From positions 310,001-374,000 of the forward strand of contig NZ_SKFG01000002.1 of assembly GCF_004344915.1 (NCBI RefSeq): 64,000 bases of DNA. The letters are read 5' to 3'. The number at the start of each line of letters is the position of its first letter. Positions within the stretch are counted from its first letter, which is position 1. This stretch comes from Paenibacillus albiflavus. GTDB lineage: Bacteria; Bacillota; Bacilli; Paenibacillales; NBRC-103111. The position numbers and the translations under genes are program-made. Below are positions 1 to 8,415 of the stretch, in pieces. Under the pieces are notes generated by a model that saw only the letters and a program-made list of their open reading frames with translations, had not been told where the DNA came from and made no database searches.

Positions 1-69
1 CTTGGAATCGCAGCGATCTGCTCAGGTGCAGCGCAAGGGGATGCTATTCTGATTCGTGTAAACGGTTAA
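1..69 (+). CDS. Acetyl-CoA acetyltransferase (thiolase), C-terminal end only
   Basis: The window opens inside a gene. The last 22 residues read LGIAAICSGAAQGDAILIRV plus NG and a TAA stop. They match the end of thiolases, where the general acid/base Cys sits in a C-x-G-x-x-Q-G motif; here it is CSGAAQG. The family cleaves or condenses acyl-CoA with acetyl-CoA. A 3-hydroxyacyl-CoA dehydrogenase begins 33 bases downstream on the same strand and an acyl-CoA dehydrogenase follows, which fits a beta-oxidation or butyryl-CoA operon. Only the tail is visible, so chain-length specificity cannot be judged. Confidence 0.8.
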   Translation, partial: LGIAAICSGAAQGDAILIRVNG

Positions 70-102
70 ACGGAGCACACGAATGATTAGGAGTGATTAT
101 AG

Positions 103-957
103 ATGCAAATACAGAGGGTGCTGGTCGTCGGGGCAGGACAAATGGGCAGCGGAATCGCCCAGGTGCTGGCTCATGGCGGTCTGCAAGTGTTGTTACATGA
201 TGTTGATGATGAACGAATCACCAAAGGTATTGCCGATATCGATAACAGGCTGTTACGTGAAGTGCAGAAGGGGCGGATTACGGAAGAACAGCAGCACGAG
301 ATTCTAGGGAGAATCGAGCCAATCGTACAACTAACCGATGCGCGTGACATCCAGCTGGTAATTGAAGCTGCGACGGAGAATATGGAGATTAAATGCGGAA
401 TTTTCCGAAAACTTGACTCTATCCTGCCTGCTGATGTGATTCTAGCTACGAATACATCCTCGCTGCCAATTACAGAGCTTGCAGCGGTAACGGGAAGAGC
501 AGAGCGGGTTATCGGCATGCATTTCATGAATCCTGTACCCGTTATGAAGCTGATTGAAGTGATCCGCGGATTAGCCACGAGCGATGAAACCTATGAAGCT
601 GTGGAGGCACTAGCCCAGCAGATTGATAAAACTCCTGTGGAAGTGAATGATTTCCCAGGCTTTATCTCGAATCGGATTTTGATGCCGATGATCAACGAGG
701 CCGTCTTCTGTGTGTACGAAGGAATTGCGAAGCCTGCCGCTATCGATCAAGTGATGATGCTCGGGATGAATCATCCAATGGGACCTTTGCAGCTTGCAGA
801 TTTTATTGGATTAGATACTTGTCTGGCGATTATGGAAATTCTCCATGATGGTTTGGGAGATGATAAATACCGCCCTTGCCCGCTATTGCGGAAATATGTG
901 AAGGCGGGTTGGCTAGGTAAGAAATCGGGTAAGGGATTTTATTCGTACGATGGGTAA
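103..957 (+). CDS. 3-hydroxybutyryl-CoA (3-hydroxyacyl-CoA) dehydrogenase
   Basis: At 284 residues this is the usual length of soluble 3-hydroxybutyryl-CoA dehydrogenases. It interconverts 3-hydroxyacyl-CoA and 3-oxoacyl-CoA with NAD(P). The N-terminus carries the Rossmann motif [13 protein letters not shown] (about residues 7-19). ATNTSSLP (about 110-117) and GMHFMNPVP (about 133-141) hold the catalytic Ser and His regions. [20 protein letters not shown] starts the C-terminal substrate domain. It lies between a thiolase end and an acyl-CoA dehydrogenase, matching the B. subtilis mmgABC order. An alternative ATG at 83 is out of frame with the protein and was not used. Confidence 0.93.
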   Translation: MQIQRVLVVGAGQMGSGIAQVLAHGGLQVLLHDVDDERITKGIADIDNRLLREVQKGRITEEQQHEILGRIEPIVQLTDARDIQLVIEAATENMEIKCGIFRKLDSILPADVILATNTSSLPITELAAVTGRAERVIGMHFMNPVPVMKLIEVIRGLATSDETYEAVEALAQQIDKTPVEVNDFPGFISNRILMPMINEAVFCVYEGIAKPAAIDQVMMLGMNHPMGPLQLADFIGLDTCLAIMEILHDGLGDDKYRPCPLLRKYVKAGWLGKKSGKGFYSYDG

Positions 958-971
958 TTGGAGGGAGCAGG

Positions 972-2111
972 ATGGAATTTGCCTTGACGCAGGAACAATT
1001 GGCGTGGAGGGATAAAGTTCGGCAGTTCGCAAAAATGGAAATTATGCCTTACGCTAATCAAATAGATGAAGAAGATCAATTCCCGAGACATATTCTGAAC
1101 AAACTGGCTGAACATGGTCTAATGGGCATTCCAATCGCGCAAGAATGGGGCGGAGCAGGAGCTGATTTTCTTTCGTACATCCTGGCGATAGAAGAAATAT
1201 CCTATGCGAGCGCAACACTTGGCGTGATCATGGCCGTACACACCTCAGTTGGGACCTTTCCGATTCTGAAGCACGGTTCAGCATGGCAGCAGGAGAAATA
1301 TCTTCGCAACCTGGCAACAGGTGAGCTGCTAGGAGCATTTGCTTTGACAGAGGCACATGCAGGCTCAGATGCATCGCGTATATCAACAAGGGCTGTGAGA
1401 GATGGGGACCACTATATTTTGAATGGTTCCAAGGTGTTCATTACGAATGGTGGCGAAGCTGATTTATACGTTACATTCGCAGTTACCGATCCTGATAAAG
1501 GGATGAATGGCATATCGGCATTTATTATTGAAAAGGATACTGCTGGATTCACGATCGGCAAGAAAGAGAAGAAGATGGGGCTAAATGGCTCCGCAACGAC
1601 AACCTTACGCTACGATAATGCAATCGTCCCTGCCACTCAATTGCTCGGTAAAGAAGGTGAGGGCTTTAAGCTCGCGCTCGGCAATCTATCTGGCGGAAGA
1701 ATTAGCATTGCTTCCCAAGCGCTTGGAATTGCCAGAGCCGCATATGATGCAGCCAAACATCATGTCGCTAACCAACTGAAATTGAGTAAGAACTTGGCAA
1801 GCCTGAATGAATCGAATCAAATGCTCGTATCGATGTCTACTAAGATCGAAGCCGCAAGATTGCTTATTTATCGAGCTGCATGGCTGAGACAGCAGGGCAA
1901 GTCTTCTACCAAGGAGGCATCCATGGCCAAATTGTTTGCGACCGATATGGCGATGTCCGTCACTGCGGATGCCGTTCAGCTTCAAGGCATCGAGGGTTAT
2001 TTGAAAGGCTCTAGTACCGAACGATATATGCGTGACGCTAAAGTTACTCAGATATATGAAGGAACGAACCAGATTCAGCGGGTCGTGATTGCTAAACATC
2101 TTTTGCAATAA
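972..2111 (+). CDS. Acyl-CoA dehydrogenase (short/branched chain type)
   Basis: This FAD enzyme makes the 2,3-double bond in acyl-CoA. The 379-residue length is typical. Visible landmarks are AFALTEAHAGSDAS (FAD/substrate binding, about 128-141), ITNGGEADLYV, and near the end MRDAKVTQIYEGTNQIQR, where Glu363 of YEGT is the expected catalytic base. A GGAGG ribosome binding site lies 7 bases before the ATG and 14 bases separate it from the upstream dehydrogenase. It closes the operon: a strong hairpin follows at once. The substrate (butyryl, isobutyryl or longer) cannot be told from sequence alone. Confidence 0.92.
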   Translation: MEFALTQEQLAWRDKVRQFAKMEIMPYANQIDEEDQFPRHILNKLAEHGLMGIPIAQEWGGAGADFLSYILAIEEISYASATLGVIMAVHTSVGTFPILKHGSAWQQEKYLRNLATGELLGAFALTEAHAGSDASRISTRAVRDGDHYILNGSKVFITNGGEADLYVTFAVTDPDKGMNGISAFIIEKDTAGFTIGKKEKKMGLNGSATTTLRYDNAIVPATQLLGKEGEGFKLALGNLSGGRISIASQALGIARAAYDAAKHHVANQLKLSKNLASLNESNQMLVSMSTKIEAARLLIYRAAWLRQQGKSSTKEASMAKLFATDMAMSVTADAVQLQGIEGYLKGSSTERYMRDAKVTQIYEGTNQIQRVVIAKHLLQ

Positions 2112-2120
2112 GAATGAATT

Positions 2121-2169
2121 GAAGCAGCGCTTTGCCTTTATTATATGAAGGTTAAAGAGCTGCTTCTTT
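2121..2169 (+). terminator. Rho-independent terminator after the acyl-CoA dehydrogenase gene
   Basis: GAAGCAGC (2121-2128) pairs with GCTGCTTC (2159-2166). CTTT/AAAG and CCTT/AAGG extend the stem toward an AT-rich loop. A short T tract follows. It separates the fatty-acid operon from the MerR promoter, which starts directly after it. Confidence 0.75.
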
Positions 2170-2197
2170 ACATTGACGTAACGTTAATGTTTATAAT
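2167..2197 (+). promoter_or_regulatory. Promoter of the MerR-methyltransferase gene with a 19-bp spacer and operator dyad
   Basis: TTTACA (2167-2172) and TATAAT (2192-2197) are 19 bp apart, the long spacing typical of MerR-controlled promoters. The spacer contains the dyad ATTGACGTAACGTTAAT (2172-2188), with 7 of 8 base pairs symmetric; flanking AC/GT adds two more pairs. The same TTnACnTAACGTnAA core recurs before the next gene, so this site probably serves autoregulation. The elements are seen directly; the link to this regulator is inferred. Confidence 0.7.
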
Positions 2198-2237
2198 AGA
2201 GCTAAATATCAACAGGAATGATAGGAGATAACTGTAA

Positions 2238-3311
2238 ATGAGAACCATGCTGATAAAGGAATTGGCTGAACTGCTCGGTATATCGACACGCACGATTCGT
2301 TTCTATGAAGAGAAAGGAATGATCTCGCCTGAGAAGCATCCTACGAATCATTATCGCGTGTTTAACGAGGATGACGCACGACGTTTGCAAACCATCATTT
2401 CCTTAAGGGAAGTCGGAATGCCGATTGAAGAGATTCGTGCTTTACTCGTCGAGCTTGATAAGGGAGATCAAGATCATGTTCTCTATGCGCTTGAGCTGCA
2501 GCGGTCGATGATGTTCTCGCAGTTTGTCGAACTAAAGCATAATATCGCCACAACAGATCGAATAATTAACCACATTAAACATAAGCAAGCAATCGCATGG
2601 AAGGATATTTTTGAAATTACGAATGGGTTAAAAAAACTGAGAGATCTGCGCACGAATTGGCGTGATCACTGGGATTTTGACAGACAAGCTGAGTTTCATG
2701 ATGAGCTTGTTTATGATAAAAGCCAAGAATTCAATCAACATCCGAGTTATGAGGTCGCCTTGCAAATGATCCTAGATTGGGTGAATCCCCACATGGGAGA
2801 GAAGGGGCTAGATATAGGAACAGGCACAGGCAATTTGGCAGGTCTGTTCATGGGAAGAGGAATTGAAATGTGCGGAATTGATCAATCCAAGGAAATGCTC
2901 AGGCAATGTCATCGTAAATTTCCGGATTACGAAACGAAACTTGGGAATTTCCTAGCAATCCCGTATTTGGACCATGGCTTTGATTTTGCTGTAACGAGCT
3001 ACGCGTTTCATCATTTGACGGAAGAACAGAAGCTATTAGCCCTAGATGAAATAACTCGTGTGCTAAAGCCGCATGGCAGAGTTTGTATCGTCGATCTGAT
3101 GTTTGAGAATGAGGATGAACGTCGGATATATTTGAATAGACTCAGATCGGAAAATAAACATGCGGTCATCGCTGCTGTAGAGAATGAATTTTATGCGGAT
3201 CGTTCCAACTTGATCGATTGGTTCGAATCCCATGAATATATAGTGAAATTCAAGCAAATTAGCGAGCTTGTCCATATTATTTATGCGGTTCCGACTAGGA
3301 TTTCGTATTGA
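2238..3311 (+). CDS. MerR-family regulator fused to a YrrT-like SAM-dependent methyltransferase domain
   Basis: The 357-residue protein has two parts. Residues 1-75 form a MerR winged helix (ELLGISTRTIRFYEEKGMI, then NHYRVFNEDDARRL). A helical linker of about 50 residues follows, as in MerR dimerisation helices. From about 140 onward comes a class I methyltransferase fold with the AdoMet-binding motif LDIGTGTGNLAGLF (about 189-202), an acidic strand end in MCGIDQSKEM, and AVTSYAFHHLTEEQK. The second half resembles B. subtilis YrrT, a putative methyltransferase of the S-adenosylhomocysteine recycling operon. The ATG has AGGAG nine bases upstream. The next gene is an SAH/MTA deaminase sharing the operator, so I infer that the methyltransferase fold senses SAM or SAH. 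It could instead retain methyltransferase activity. Confidence 0.88.
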   Translation: MRTMLIKELAELLGISTRTIRFYEEKGMISPEKHPTNHYRVFNEDDARRLQTIISLREVGMPIEEIRALLVELDKGDQDHVLYALELQRSMMFSQFVELKHNIATTDRIINHIKHKQAIAWKDIFEITNGLKKLRDLRTNWRDHWDFDRQAEFHDELVYDKSQEFNQHPSYEVALQMILDWVNPHMGEKGLDIGTGTGNLAGLFMGRGIEMCGIDQSKEMLRQCHRKFPDYETKLGNFLAIPYLDHGFDFAVTSYAFHHLTEEQKLLALDEITRVLKPHGRVCIVDLMFENEDERRIYLNRLRSENKHAVIAAVENEFYADRSNLIDWFESHEYIVKFKQISELVHIIYAVPTRISY

Positions 3312-3325
3312 ATTAAAAATTCATG

Positions 3326-3356
3326 TTGACCTTCACTTAACGTAAAGCTCTATGCT
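3326..3356 (+). promoter_or_regulatory. MerR-type promoter/operator of the SAH/MTA deaminase gene
   Basis: TTGACC (3326-3331) and TATGCT (3351-3356) are separated by 19 bp. The spacer holds an interrupted dyad, CTT-x-AC ... GT-x-AAG (3331-3347). Its core TTCACTTAACGTAAA matches TTGACGTAACGTTAA in front of the upstream MerR gene at 12 of 15 positions. This is the architecture expected for MerR activators that untwist an over-long spacer. Confidence 0.72.
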
Positions 3357-3393
3357 TCTTCTAGAACGTTAATGATGAAGGAGGATTTTACAA

Positions 3394-4683
3394 GTGAAAA
3401 TATTAATTCGAAACGCAATGATTATGACGATGAAGGATCAAGAGCTGCCTTTTACTGGGGATATCCTGATCGAGAATGATCGCATTACCCAAATGGGTGC
3501 AAAAATCTCTGAACAGGCAGATGAGGTAATTCAAGCTGATGGCATGGTGGCGATGCCAGGACTTGTTAACGCACACCAGCATAGCCCGATGAGTCTCCTG
3601 CGAGGGTTCTGTGATGATTTGAAGCTGATGGACTGGCTTGAACAAAAAATGATTCCTGCTGAAGATAGGATGACACCAGAAGATATTTATTGGGGAGCCA
3701 AGCTTTCCATGGCAGAGATGATTAAGTCGGGGACCACAGCATTTGCTGATATGTACATTCATATGAATGAGATCGCACATGCTGTAGAAGAAGTAGGCAT
3801 GCGAGCTTCTTTAACCAGGGGATTAATCTTTCTAGGAGATGACGGTGGGAAAAGGCTTGCAGAAGCGATTGATCTAATTGATCAATGGCATGGCAAGGCT
3901 GATGGAAGAATTACGACGATGTTCGGTCCCCATGCTCCGTATACATGTTCGCCAGAGCCGTTGCAAGAAATCATACAGCTTGCCGTTAATCGAGGATTGC
4001 CGATTCATATTCATCTTGCAGAGACGAAGGAAGAAGAAGTGAAAATCAGAACCCGTTACAACCAGACGCCGACACAGTACTTATACAACAATGGTCTGTT
4101 TGAGCAGGCTCATGTCTTGTTAGCGCATAGCGTCCACTTGAATCGTATGGACATTGGATTGTTACGAGGCATGAGAGGCGGGGTAAGCCATAATCCAGTA
4201 AGCAATCTGAAGCTTGGCTGCGGTATTGCGCCGATCCATGAGCTGCAGAAAGCAGGGGTTACCTGCGGGCTTGGTACAGATGGTGCTGGAAGTGCAACGA
4301 CGCTTGACATGTTCGAAGAGATCAAAGCAGCCACTTGGTTGCAAAAATTAGATTACGGTGATCCAACGATTTTGCCTGCGCGTTCAGCACTCCAAATGGC
4401 TACAAGGAATAGCGCCCATCTTCTCCAGCTTGATCATGAGGTAGGCACACTTGCCGTTGGCATGAAGGCTGATCTGATTCTAATCGATATGAATAAGCCG
4501 CATTTACAACCCATCCATCAGGTTGAGTCACTTCTGGCGTATAGCGTGAATGGGGCAGATGTAGACACAACAATCGTGAACGGCCAAATACTAATGAAGA
4601 ATCGGCAATTATTAACGATCAACGAGGAAGAGGTACTTGAGCAAGCAAAGGTTCGTGCCAAGCGAATTGTAGATGGAATTTAG
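3394..4683 (+). CDS. mtaD: 5-methylthioadenosine/S-adenosylhomocysteine deaminase (amidohydrolase)
   Basis: The 429-residue amidohydrolase should deaminate S-adenosylhomocysteine and/or methylthioadenosine to the inosyl forms. Metal ligands are visible: His61 and His63 in VNAHQHSP, the HIHLAE motif at 205-210, LLAHSVHL, and Asp in LGTDGAGS. LRGFCDDLKLMDWLEQKMIP is typical of the MtaD/SAH deaminase group rather than of guanine or cytosine deaminase. The start is GTG with AAGGAGG 9 bases upstream. It is preceded by a MerR-type promoter and by a MerR-methyltransferase gene, which suggests SAH-responsive control. TrzA/AtzB-like deaminases are the nearest alternative assignment. Confidence 0.85.
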   Translation: MKILIRNAMIMTMKDQELPFTGDILIENDRITQMGAKISEQADEVIQADGMVAMPGLVNAHQHSPMSLLRGFCDDLKLMDWLEQKMIPAEDRMTPEDIYWGAKLSMAEMIKSGTTAFADMYIHMNEIAHAVEEVGMRASLTRGLIFLGDDGGKRLAEAIDLIDQWHGKADGRITTMFGPHAPYTCSPEPLQEIIQLAVNRGLPIHIHLAETKEEEVKIRTRYNQTPTQYLYNNGLFEQAHVLLAHSVHLNRMDIGLLRGMRGGVSHNPVSNLKLGCGIAPIHELQKAGVTCGLGTDGAGSATTLDMFEEIKAATWLQKLDYGDPTILPARSALQMATRNSAHLLQLDHEVGTLAVGMKADLILIDMNKPHLQPIHQVESLLAYSVNGADVDTTIVNGQILMKNRQLLTINEEEVLEQAKVRAKRIVDGI

Positions 4684-4697
4684 CTAGCCTTATAAGC

Positions 4698-4733
4698 AAA
4701 ATGGATGAGCAGGAAATTTCCTGTTCATCCATT
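4698..4733. terminator. Hairpin terminator between convergent genes
   Basis: An 18-bp arm AAATGGATGAGCAGGAAA pairs with TTTCCTGTTCATCCATTT with no loop spacer and one G-T pair. There is no long T tract. Its position after the deaminase gene and beyond the end of the opposing gene fits a bidirectional terminator. Confidence 0.6.
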
Positions 4734-4757
4734 TGTCGTGTTGAGCCATAACTAACA

Positions 4758-5114
4758 CTAGAAGCATGTAAATGAATCAATTAATCTAAGATCAAATCCA
4801 GTGTAAGTCCAGAAGAATCCAGTCCAACGAAAACCTGCGATCGATGTACGACCGACGAAAATAGGGAAAAACCAGAATTGCTGACCATTGTTTAACCAAA
4901 CGTATGTGTTGCGAAATAAGCATCGTCTGATTGCCCCAGGATCAACTGCAAATGGAGCTGCAACAGATTGCTGGGGAGTAAATGACGGCGGAGGTGCTGT
5001 AGGTGCTTGTGACGAAGGTCCGCCAGGTGGTCCAGGCGGAAATCCCCCTGGTCCAGGCATACCTGGCATACCTGGAAATCCAGGAGAAGGTCCTAATGGT
5101 GGCAGGAATCCCAA
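4758..5114 (-). CDS. Proline/glycine-rich small protein, possible spore-surface protein
   Basis: The protein is about 118 residues if it starts at the TTG preceded by AAGGGAGTGA (spacing 6 bases); an upstream in-frame ATG would add 18 residues but lacks a good site. The N-terminal third is Pro/Gly-rich with imperfect GFPGMPGMPGPGGFPPGPPG repeats, collagen-like in composition. The C-terminal part (IRRCLFRNTYVWLNNGQQFW, then FFPIFVGRTSIAGFRW and a final FTCF) is an aromatic domain with two Cys. I recall similar domains in Bacillus and Paenibacillus hypothetical proteins, often without assigned function. A CATACGATA motif resembling mother-cell sigma -10 elements lies 30-38 bases upstream, so sporulation expression is possible but unproven. 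Confidence 0.65.
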   Translation of the reverse strand: MGFLPPLGPSPGFPGMPGMPGPGGFPPGPPGGPSSQAPTAPPPSFTPQQSVAAPFAVDPGAIRRCLFRNTYVWLNNGQQFWFFPIFVGRTSIAGFRWTGFFWTYTGFDLRLIDSFTCF

Positions 5115-5129
5115 ATGAATCACTCCCTT

Positions 5130-5152
5130 ATGATAGGCTATCATATCGTATG
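5130..5152 (-). promoter_or_regulatory. Palindrome and sporulation-like -10 element upstream of the proline-rich gene
   Basis: ATGATAGGCTATCAT (5130-5144) is a perfect 15-bp palindrome. Overlapping it on the minus strand, CATACGATA (5152-5144) fits the CATAnnnTA consensus of sigma-K -10 boxes. I could not find a convincing matching -35, so the assignment is weak. Confidence 0.3.
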
Positions 5153-5203
5153 CAGGGGTGAATATCATGGATTGGACGGTATGCGCCTAAATTCAATTTT
5201 ATA

Positions 5204-5238
5204 CAAAAAAACCCCAGTCGGGCACGCCCGAGCTGAGG
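5204..5238 (-). terminator. Rho-independent terminator of the CNNM/CorC gene
   Basis: Read on the minus strand, ACCTCAG-CT-CGGGC and GCCCG-AC-TGGGGT form a GC-rich stem with one mismatch around a 2-base loop, followed by a run of seven to eight T. It separates the large membrane-protein gene from the proline-rich gene downstream. Confidence 0.85.
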
Positions 5239-5249
5239 TTAATACTTAT

Positions 5250-6599
5250 CTATTGTGGAACTGCAATCATTTCGTCTTCCGAATCTGATTCTGGTGCGAT
5301 ATTCTCTAAGATGACTTCCACTTTACGAATACGGTTCTTACTCATATCTCGAATGATCATTGTCACATGATCAACTTGTAACTTGTTTCCAGGTTTAGGC
5401 TCCTGAATCTTGGTAAACATCCAGCCACCAAAAGTATCGACTTCTTCATCCTCTATATCAAGACCTGTTAAGTTACAAAACTCGTTTAAGGACACTTTAC
5501 CATCAACGAGATAGCTGTCATCCGACAATTTTTCAATCTCTTTGCGCTCATCAGCGTCAAATTCATCCCTAATCTCGCCGACGATTTCCTCTAAAATATC
5601 TTCAATTGTAATGATCCCTGAAGTCCCGCCATATTCATCAATCAGCAGGGCAATATGAACTTGTTCTTGCTGCATACGCTTGAGCAACGATTTAACAGGA
5701 ATCACTTCGGGTACCGTAAGTAAAGGATGGATGAGATCTTGAAAATTAAAGTTATCTTTATCATATTCCAAGAATATCTGCTTCGTATTAATCATCCCGA
5801 CGATGTTATCTTTGCTGTTCATCGCAACTGGGAAACGTGTATACTGCTCTTTACGGATAATGTCGAAGTTTTCTTTTACCGTATTATTTGTATATAAACA
5901 TACCATGTCCATACGTGGTACCATGATTTCTTTTGCAAGCATTTCATCAAAAGCAAAAATCCGACTTACATAACCATACTCTGCATTGTTAATTTTCCCA
6001 CTTTGATAGCTCTCGGATAAAATAATTTGAATTTCCTCTTGGGAATGGGCTTCTTCATGCTCATTGGCTGGCTTCAGTCCAAACATTCTAACCAGAAGGT
6101 TAGCCGAGCCGTTCAATACCCAAATGAAAGGATACATCACTTTATAAAAATAATAAATCGGTTTTGCGGTAAATAAACCAATCATTTCAGCCTTTTGGAT
6201 TGCCACTGTTTTTGGCGCAAGCTCACCTACGACAACATGCAAGAACGTTACAGAAGCAAAAGCGATCAAGAACGATAAAACGGAACTTATTTCAGTTTTG
6301 ACGTTAAGATATTCAAACAATGGATGCAGTATGGCTTCAACAGTAGGCTCTCCAAGCCAACCAAGGCCTAGTGATGTAATTGTAATTCCTAATTGGCAGG
6401 CTGATAAATATCCATCCAGGTTGCTAGTGACCCGCTGAACGGCTAATGCATTGTTTCGTCCTTCTAACACCATTTGATCAACTCGGCTAGAGCGTAACCT
6501 CACAAACGCAAATTCCGTTGCAACGAAGAAAGCTGTTAATACAATCAGTATGGCAACCATAAACAGATTAAATCCTATACCCATATAATTTTGTCTCAT
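5250..6599 (-). CDS. CNNM/CorC-family membrane protein (hemolysin C family)
   Basis: The 449-residue protein has the standard order: an N-terminal DUF21/CNNM membrane domain with about four membrane segments (from FNLFMVAILIVLTAFFVATE to the region ending VVGELAPKTVAI), then two CBS domains (about 210-340; MVPRMDMVCLY opens the pair and VHIALLIDEYGGTSGIITIE closes it), and a C-terminal CorC/HlyC transporter-associated domain. B. subtilis homologues such as YhdP (MpfA) act in magnesium efflux; magnesium or divalent-cation transport is the likely role here. The gene is monocistronic with its own terminator. The first ATG directly abuts a GGG, so the exact start is a little uncertain. Confidence 0.9.
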   Translation of the reverse strand: MRQNYMGIGFNLFMVAILIVLTAFFVATEFAFVRLRSSRVDQMVLEGRNNALAVQRVTSNLDGYLSACQLGITITSLGLGWLGEPTVEAILHPLFEYLNVKTEISSVLSFLIAFASVTFLHVVVGELAPKTVAIQKAEMIGLFTAKPIYYFYKVMYPFIWVLNGSANLLVRMFGLKPANEHEEAHSQEEIQIILSESYQSGKINNAEYGYVSRIFAFDEMLAKEIMVPRMDMVCLYTNNTVKENFDIIRKEQYTRFPVAMNSKDNIVGMINTKQIFLEYDKDNFNFQDLIHPLLTVPEVIPVKSLLKRMQQEQVHIALLIDEYGGTSGIITIEDILEEIVGEIRDEFDADERKEIEKLSDDSYLVDGKVSLNEFCNLTGLDIEDEEVDTFGGWMFTKIQEPKPGNKLQVDHVTMIIRDMSKNRIRKVEVILENIAPESDSEDEMIAVPQ

Positions 6600-6841
6600 C
6601 CCTTTTTATTTATAAATTTAGGTTCATATGAACTTATTTTACGAACTATTAAGAAAAATATCAAATGACCGCTTGCAACATATTAGACGGTTGTAGCACA
6701 ATTCCATGCGTTAATGGTTCCAAGACCTATGTTTTCTTTCATATGCTCTGCATTACATGTGTTTTTGAAGGAAAATGGGCTTGAAGCAGGAAAACGACTG
6801 ATATTGACGAAAACTAACATGGTAAAGTGGGGTGATATTCT

Positions 6842-7450
6842 ATGTATATTCCTAAACATTTTAAAGTTGAAGATAAGCAAGTGATCTATGATTTTATTGA
6901 GAAGAATAGTTTTGGCATTCTGGTTTCCAGCCACAATGGCGTGCCTTATGCTACGAATTTGCCACTTGTGCTTGATCGTGATCAAGGTTATTTGTATGGA
7001 CATTTTGCAAGACCGAATACACAGTGGTTGGATATTGAAGAACAGGAGATTCTGGTTATTTTTCAAGGTCCTCATCATTACATTTCGTCTTCTTGGTATG
7101 AAACGAATGAATCCGTTCCAACTTGGAATTACGTTGCCGTACATGTGTATGGCAGGGTAGAGCGTATTGATGATCGGACGGAGTTATTACATGGTTTAAA
7201 AGAGCTCGTATCCAAATATGAAGAAATGAGCAGCAGCTATACGATAGATGAGCAGAATCAGTCTTATGTAGACAAATTGATACAAGGAATCGTTGGATTC
7301 AGATTGAAGATCAATCGGCTCGAAGGCAAGTGGAAGCTGAGTCAAAATCACTCTGCTGAGCGTAAAGAAATGGTTATTGAGCAGCTTAATCTCATTGGTA
7401 CAGATCATGCTAAAGAAATCGCTAATTTAATGAAAGAGCGTATGAAGTAA
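6842..7450 (+). CDS. paiB: PaiB-type FMN-binding protein
   Basis: The 202-residue protein starts MYIPKHFKVEDKQVIYDFIE and contains SSHNGVPYATNLPLVLD and GHFARPNTQW, diagnostic for the PaiB family (split-barrel flavin-binding fold). In B. subtilis PaiB, with the acetyltransferase PaiA, affects degradative enzymes and sporulation and is described as a negative transcriptional regulator. No paiA lies next to it here; instead an APH-fold kinase follows after 25 bases. GGGGTGAT precedes the ATG. Biochemical activity is unknown for the family, so flavin binding is inferred from homology. Confidence 0.88.
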   Translation: MYIPKHFKVEDKQVIYDFIEKNSFGILVSSHNGVPYATNLPLVLDRDQGYLYGHFARPNTQWLDIEEQEILVIFQGPHHYISSSWYETNESVPTWNYVAVHVYGRVERIDDRTELLHGLKELVSKYEEMSSSYTIDEQNQSYVDKLIQGIVGFRLKINRLEGKWKLSQNHSAERKEMVIEQLNLIGTDHAKEIANLMKERMK

Positions 7451-7475
7451 ATGATAATAGGGTGGTTAAAGACAT

Positions 7476-8372
7476 ATGTATGCAGAATACGATCAAATCC
7501 TCTTAATCTATGAAATTCGGGATATTGTTAACGTATGCCAACTGAAACATGGAAATACGTCTAAAGCAGCCAAAGTTGTTACCAAAGATACAGCATATAT
7601 TCTCAGAACGCTTCATTCGCGATGGCAGGGAGAATGGGAGTATCAAATCTCAGAGTATTTAGGACCATTTAGAATAGCTCCACGGATTATACCAACGAAG
7701 TATGGGGCAGCTTATGCAGTAGTTGCGGGTAATTATTATAATCTTCAAGAATTTATTGCGACTGATACAGAGGTTACGCAAGGGATTAATTCGGAGATGC
7801 TTGGTCAGACGATTGGGACAATGCATTATCTCATGAATCAAGTGAAGCTTGAGAACTATCAAGAGGATCGATTTAAGTTAGAGACTCAATACACGAAGGC
7901 TCTAAGGAAATGGAATTTAACTGATTTCACGACTTATGTCCCGAATTTAGATGAATTAGTTCATGAATTAAAAATACTGGATACTACTAATGATGGTGAT
8001 TTAATTCACGGGGACCTAGGTAAGTGGAATATGTTGTTTCATTCTGATCAAATTACGGTTATCGATTTTGGAGAAGTGCGATATGGAAGCAGATATATGG
8101 ATTTGGCAGCCGTTGTAACATCGATATGGGGCAAGGTCCAAACCGTAGAGACGTGTAAATCTCAGGTACTCAAATTTTTGGATTGGTACACACATTTTAA
8201 TGGTACTGTAGATTACGCTAAGCTTATAAGTTACATCAAACTATGGAATTTAAGAGGATTCTTGTCCATTCTAACAAAGACAGATGAATTAATTAATGCA
8301 GTTAATTATTATGATAAGCTGAGAAATAATGAATCGATTCTCATTGATGTTTTAGGCAAATCCGAAAGTTGA
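7476..8372 (+). CDS. Aminoglycoside phosphotransferase (APH)-family protein
   Basis: This 298-residue protein has an APH/choline kinase fold. LIHGDLGKWNMLF (about 176-188) is the catalytic-loop Brenner motif H-G-D-x-x-x-x-N, and ITVIDFGEVRYGSRYMDLA supplies the metal-binding Asp of the DFG-like motif. Conserved ATP-lobe residues are less obvious. It follows paiB closely and may be cotranscribed. Family members phosphorylate small hydroxylated molecules such as aminoglycosides, homoserine, choline or spore-coat sugars; nothing here selects among these, and I would not call it a resistance gene. Confidence 0.8.
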   Translation: MYAEYDQILLIYEIRDIVNVCQLKHGNTSKAAKVVTKDTAYILRTLHSRWQGEWEYQISEYLGPFRIAPRIIPTKYGAAYAVVAGNYYNLQEFIATDTEVTQGINSEMLGQTIGTMHYLMNQVKLENYQEDRFKLETQYTKALRKWNLTDFTTYVPNLDELVHELKILDTTNDGDLIHGDLGKWNMLFHSDQITVIDFGEVRYGSRYMDLAAVVTSIWGKVQTVETCKSQVLKFLDWYTHFNGTVDYAKLISYIKLWNLRGFLSILTKTDELINAVNYYDKLRNNESILIDVLGKSES

Positions 8373-8415
8373 ATTACATGAAAATTTCGATAATAATGTG
8401 AGGAGCTGCCATAAC

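Noticed and set aside
4888-5118. Plus-strand open frame antisense to the proline-rich gene
   Set aside because: Its Gly/Pro content mirrors the opposite-strand repeats and it lacks a ribosome binding site.
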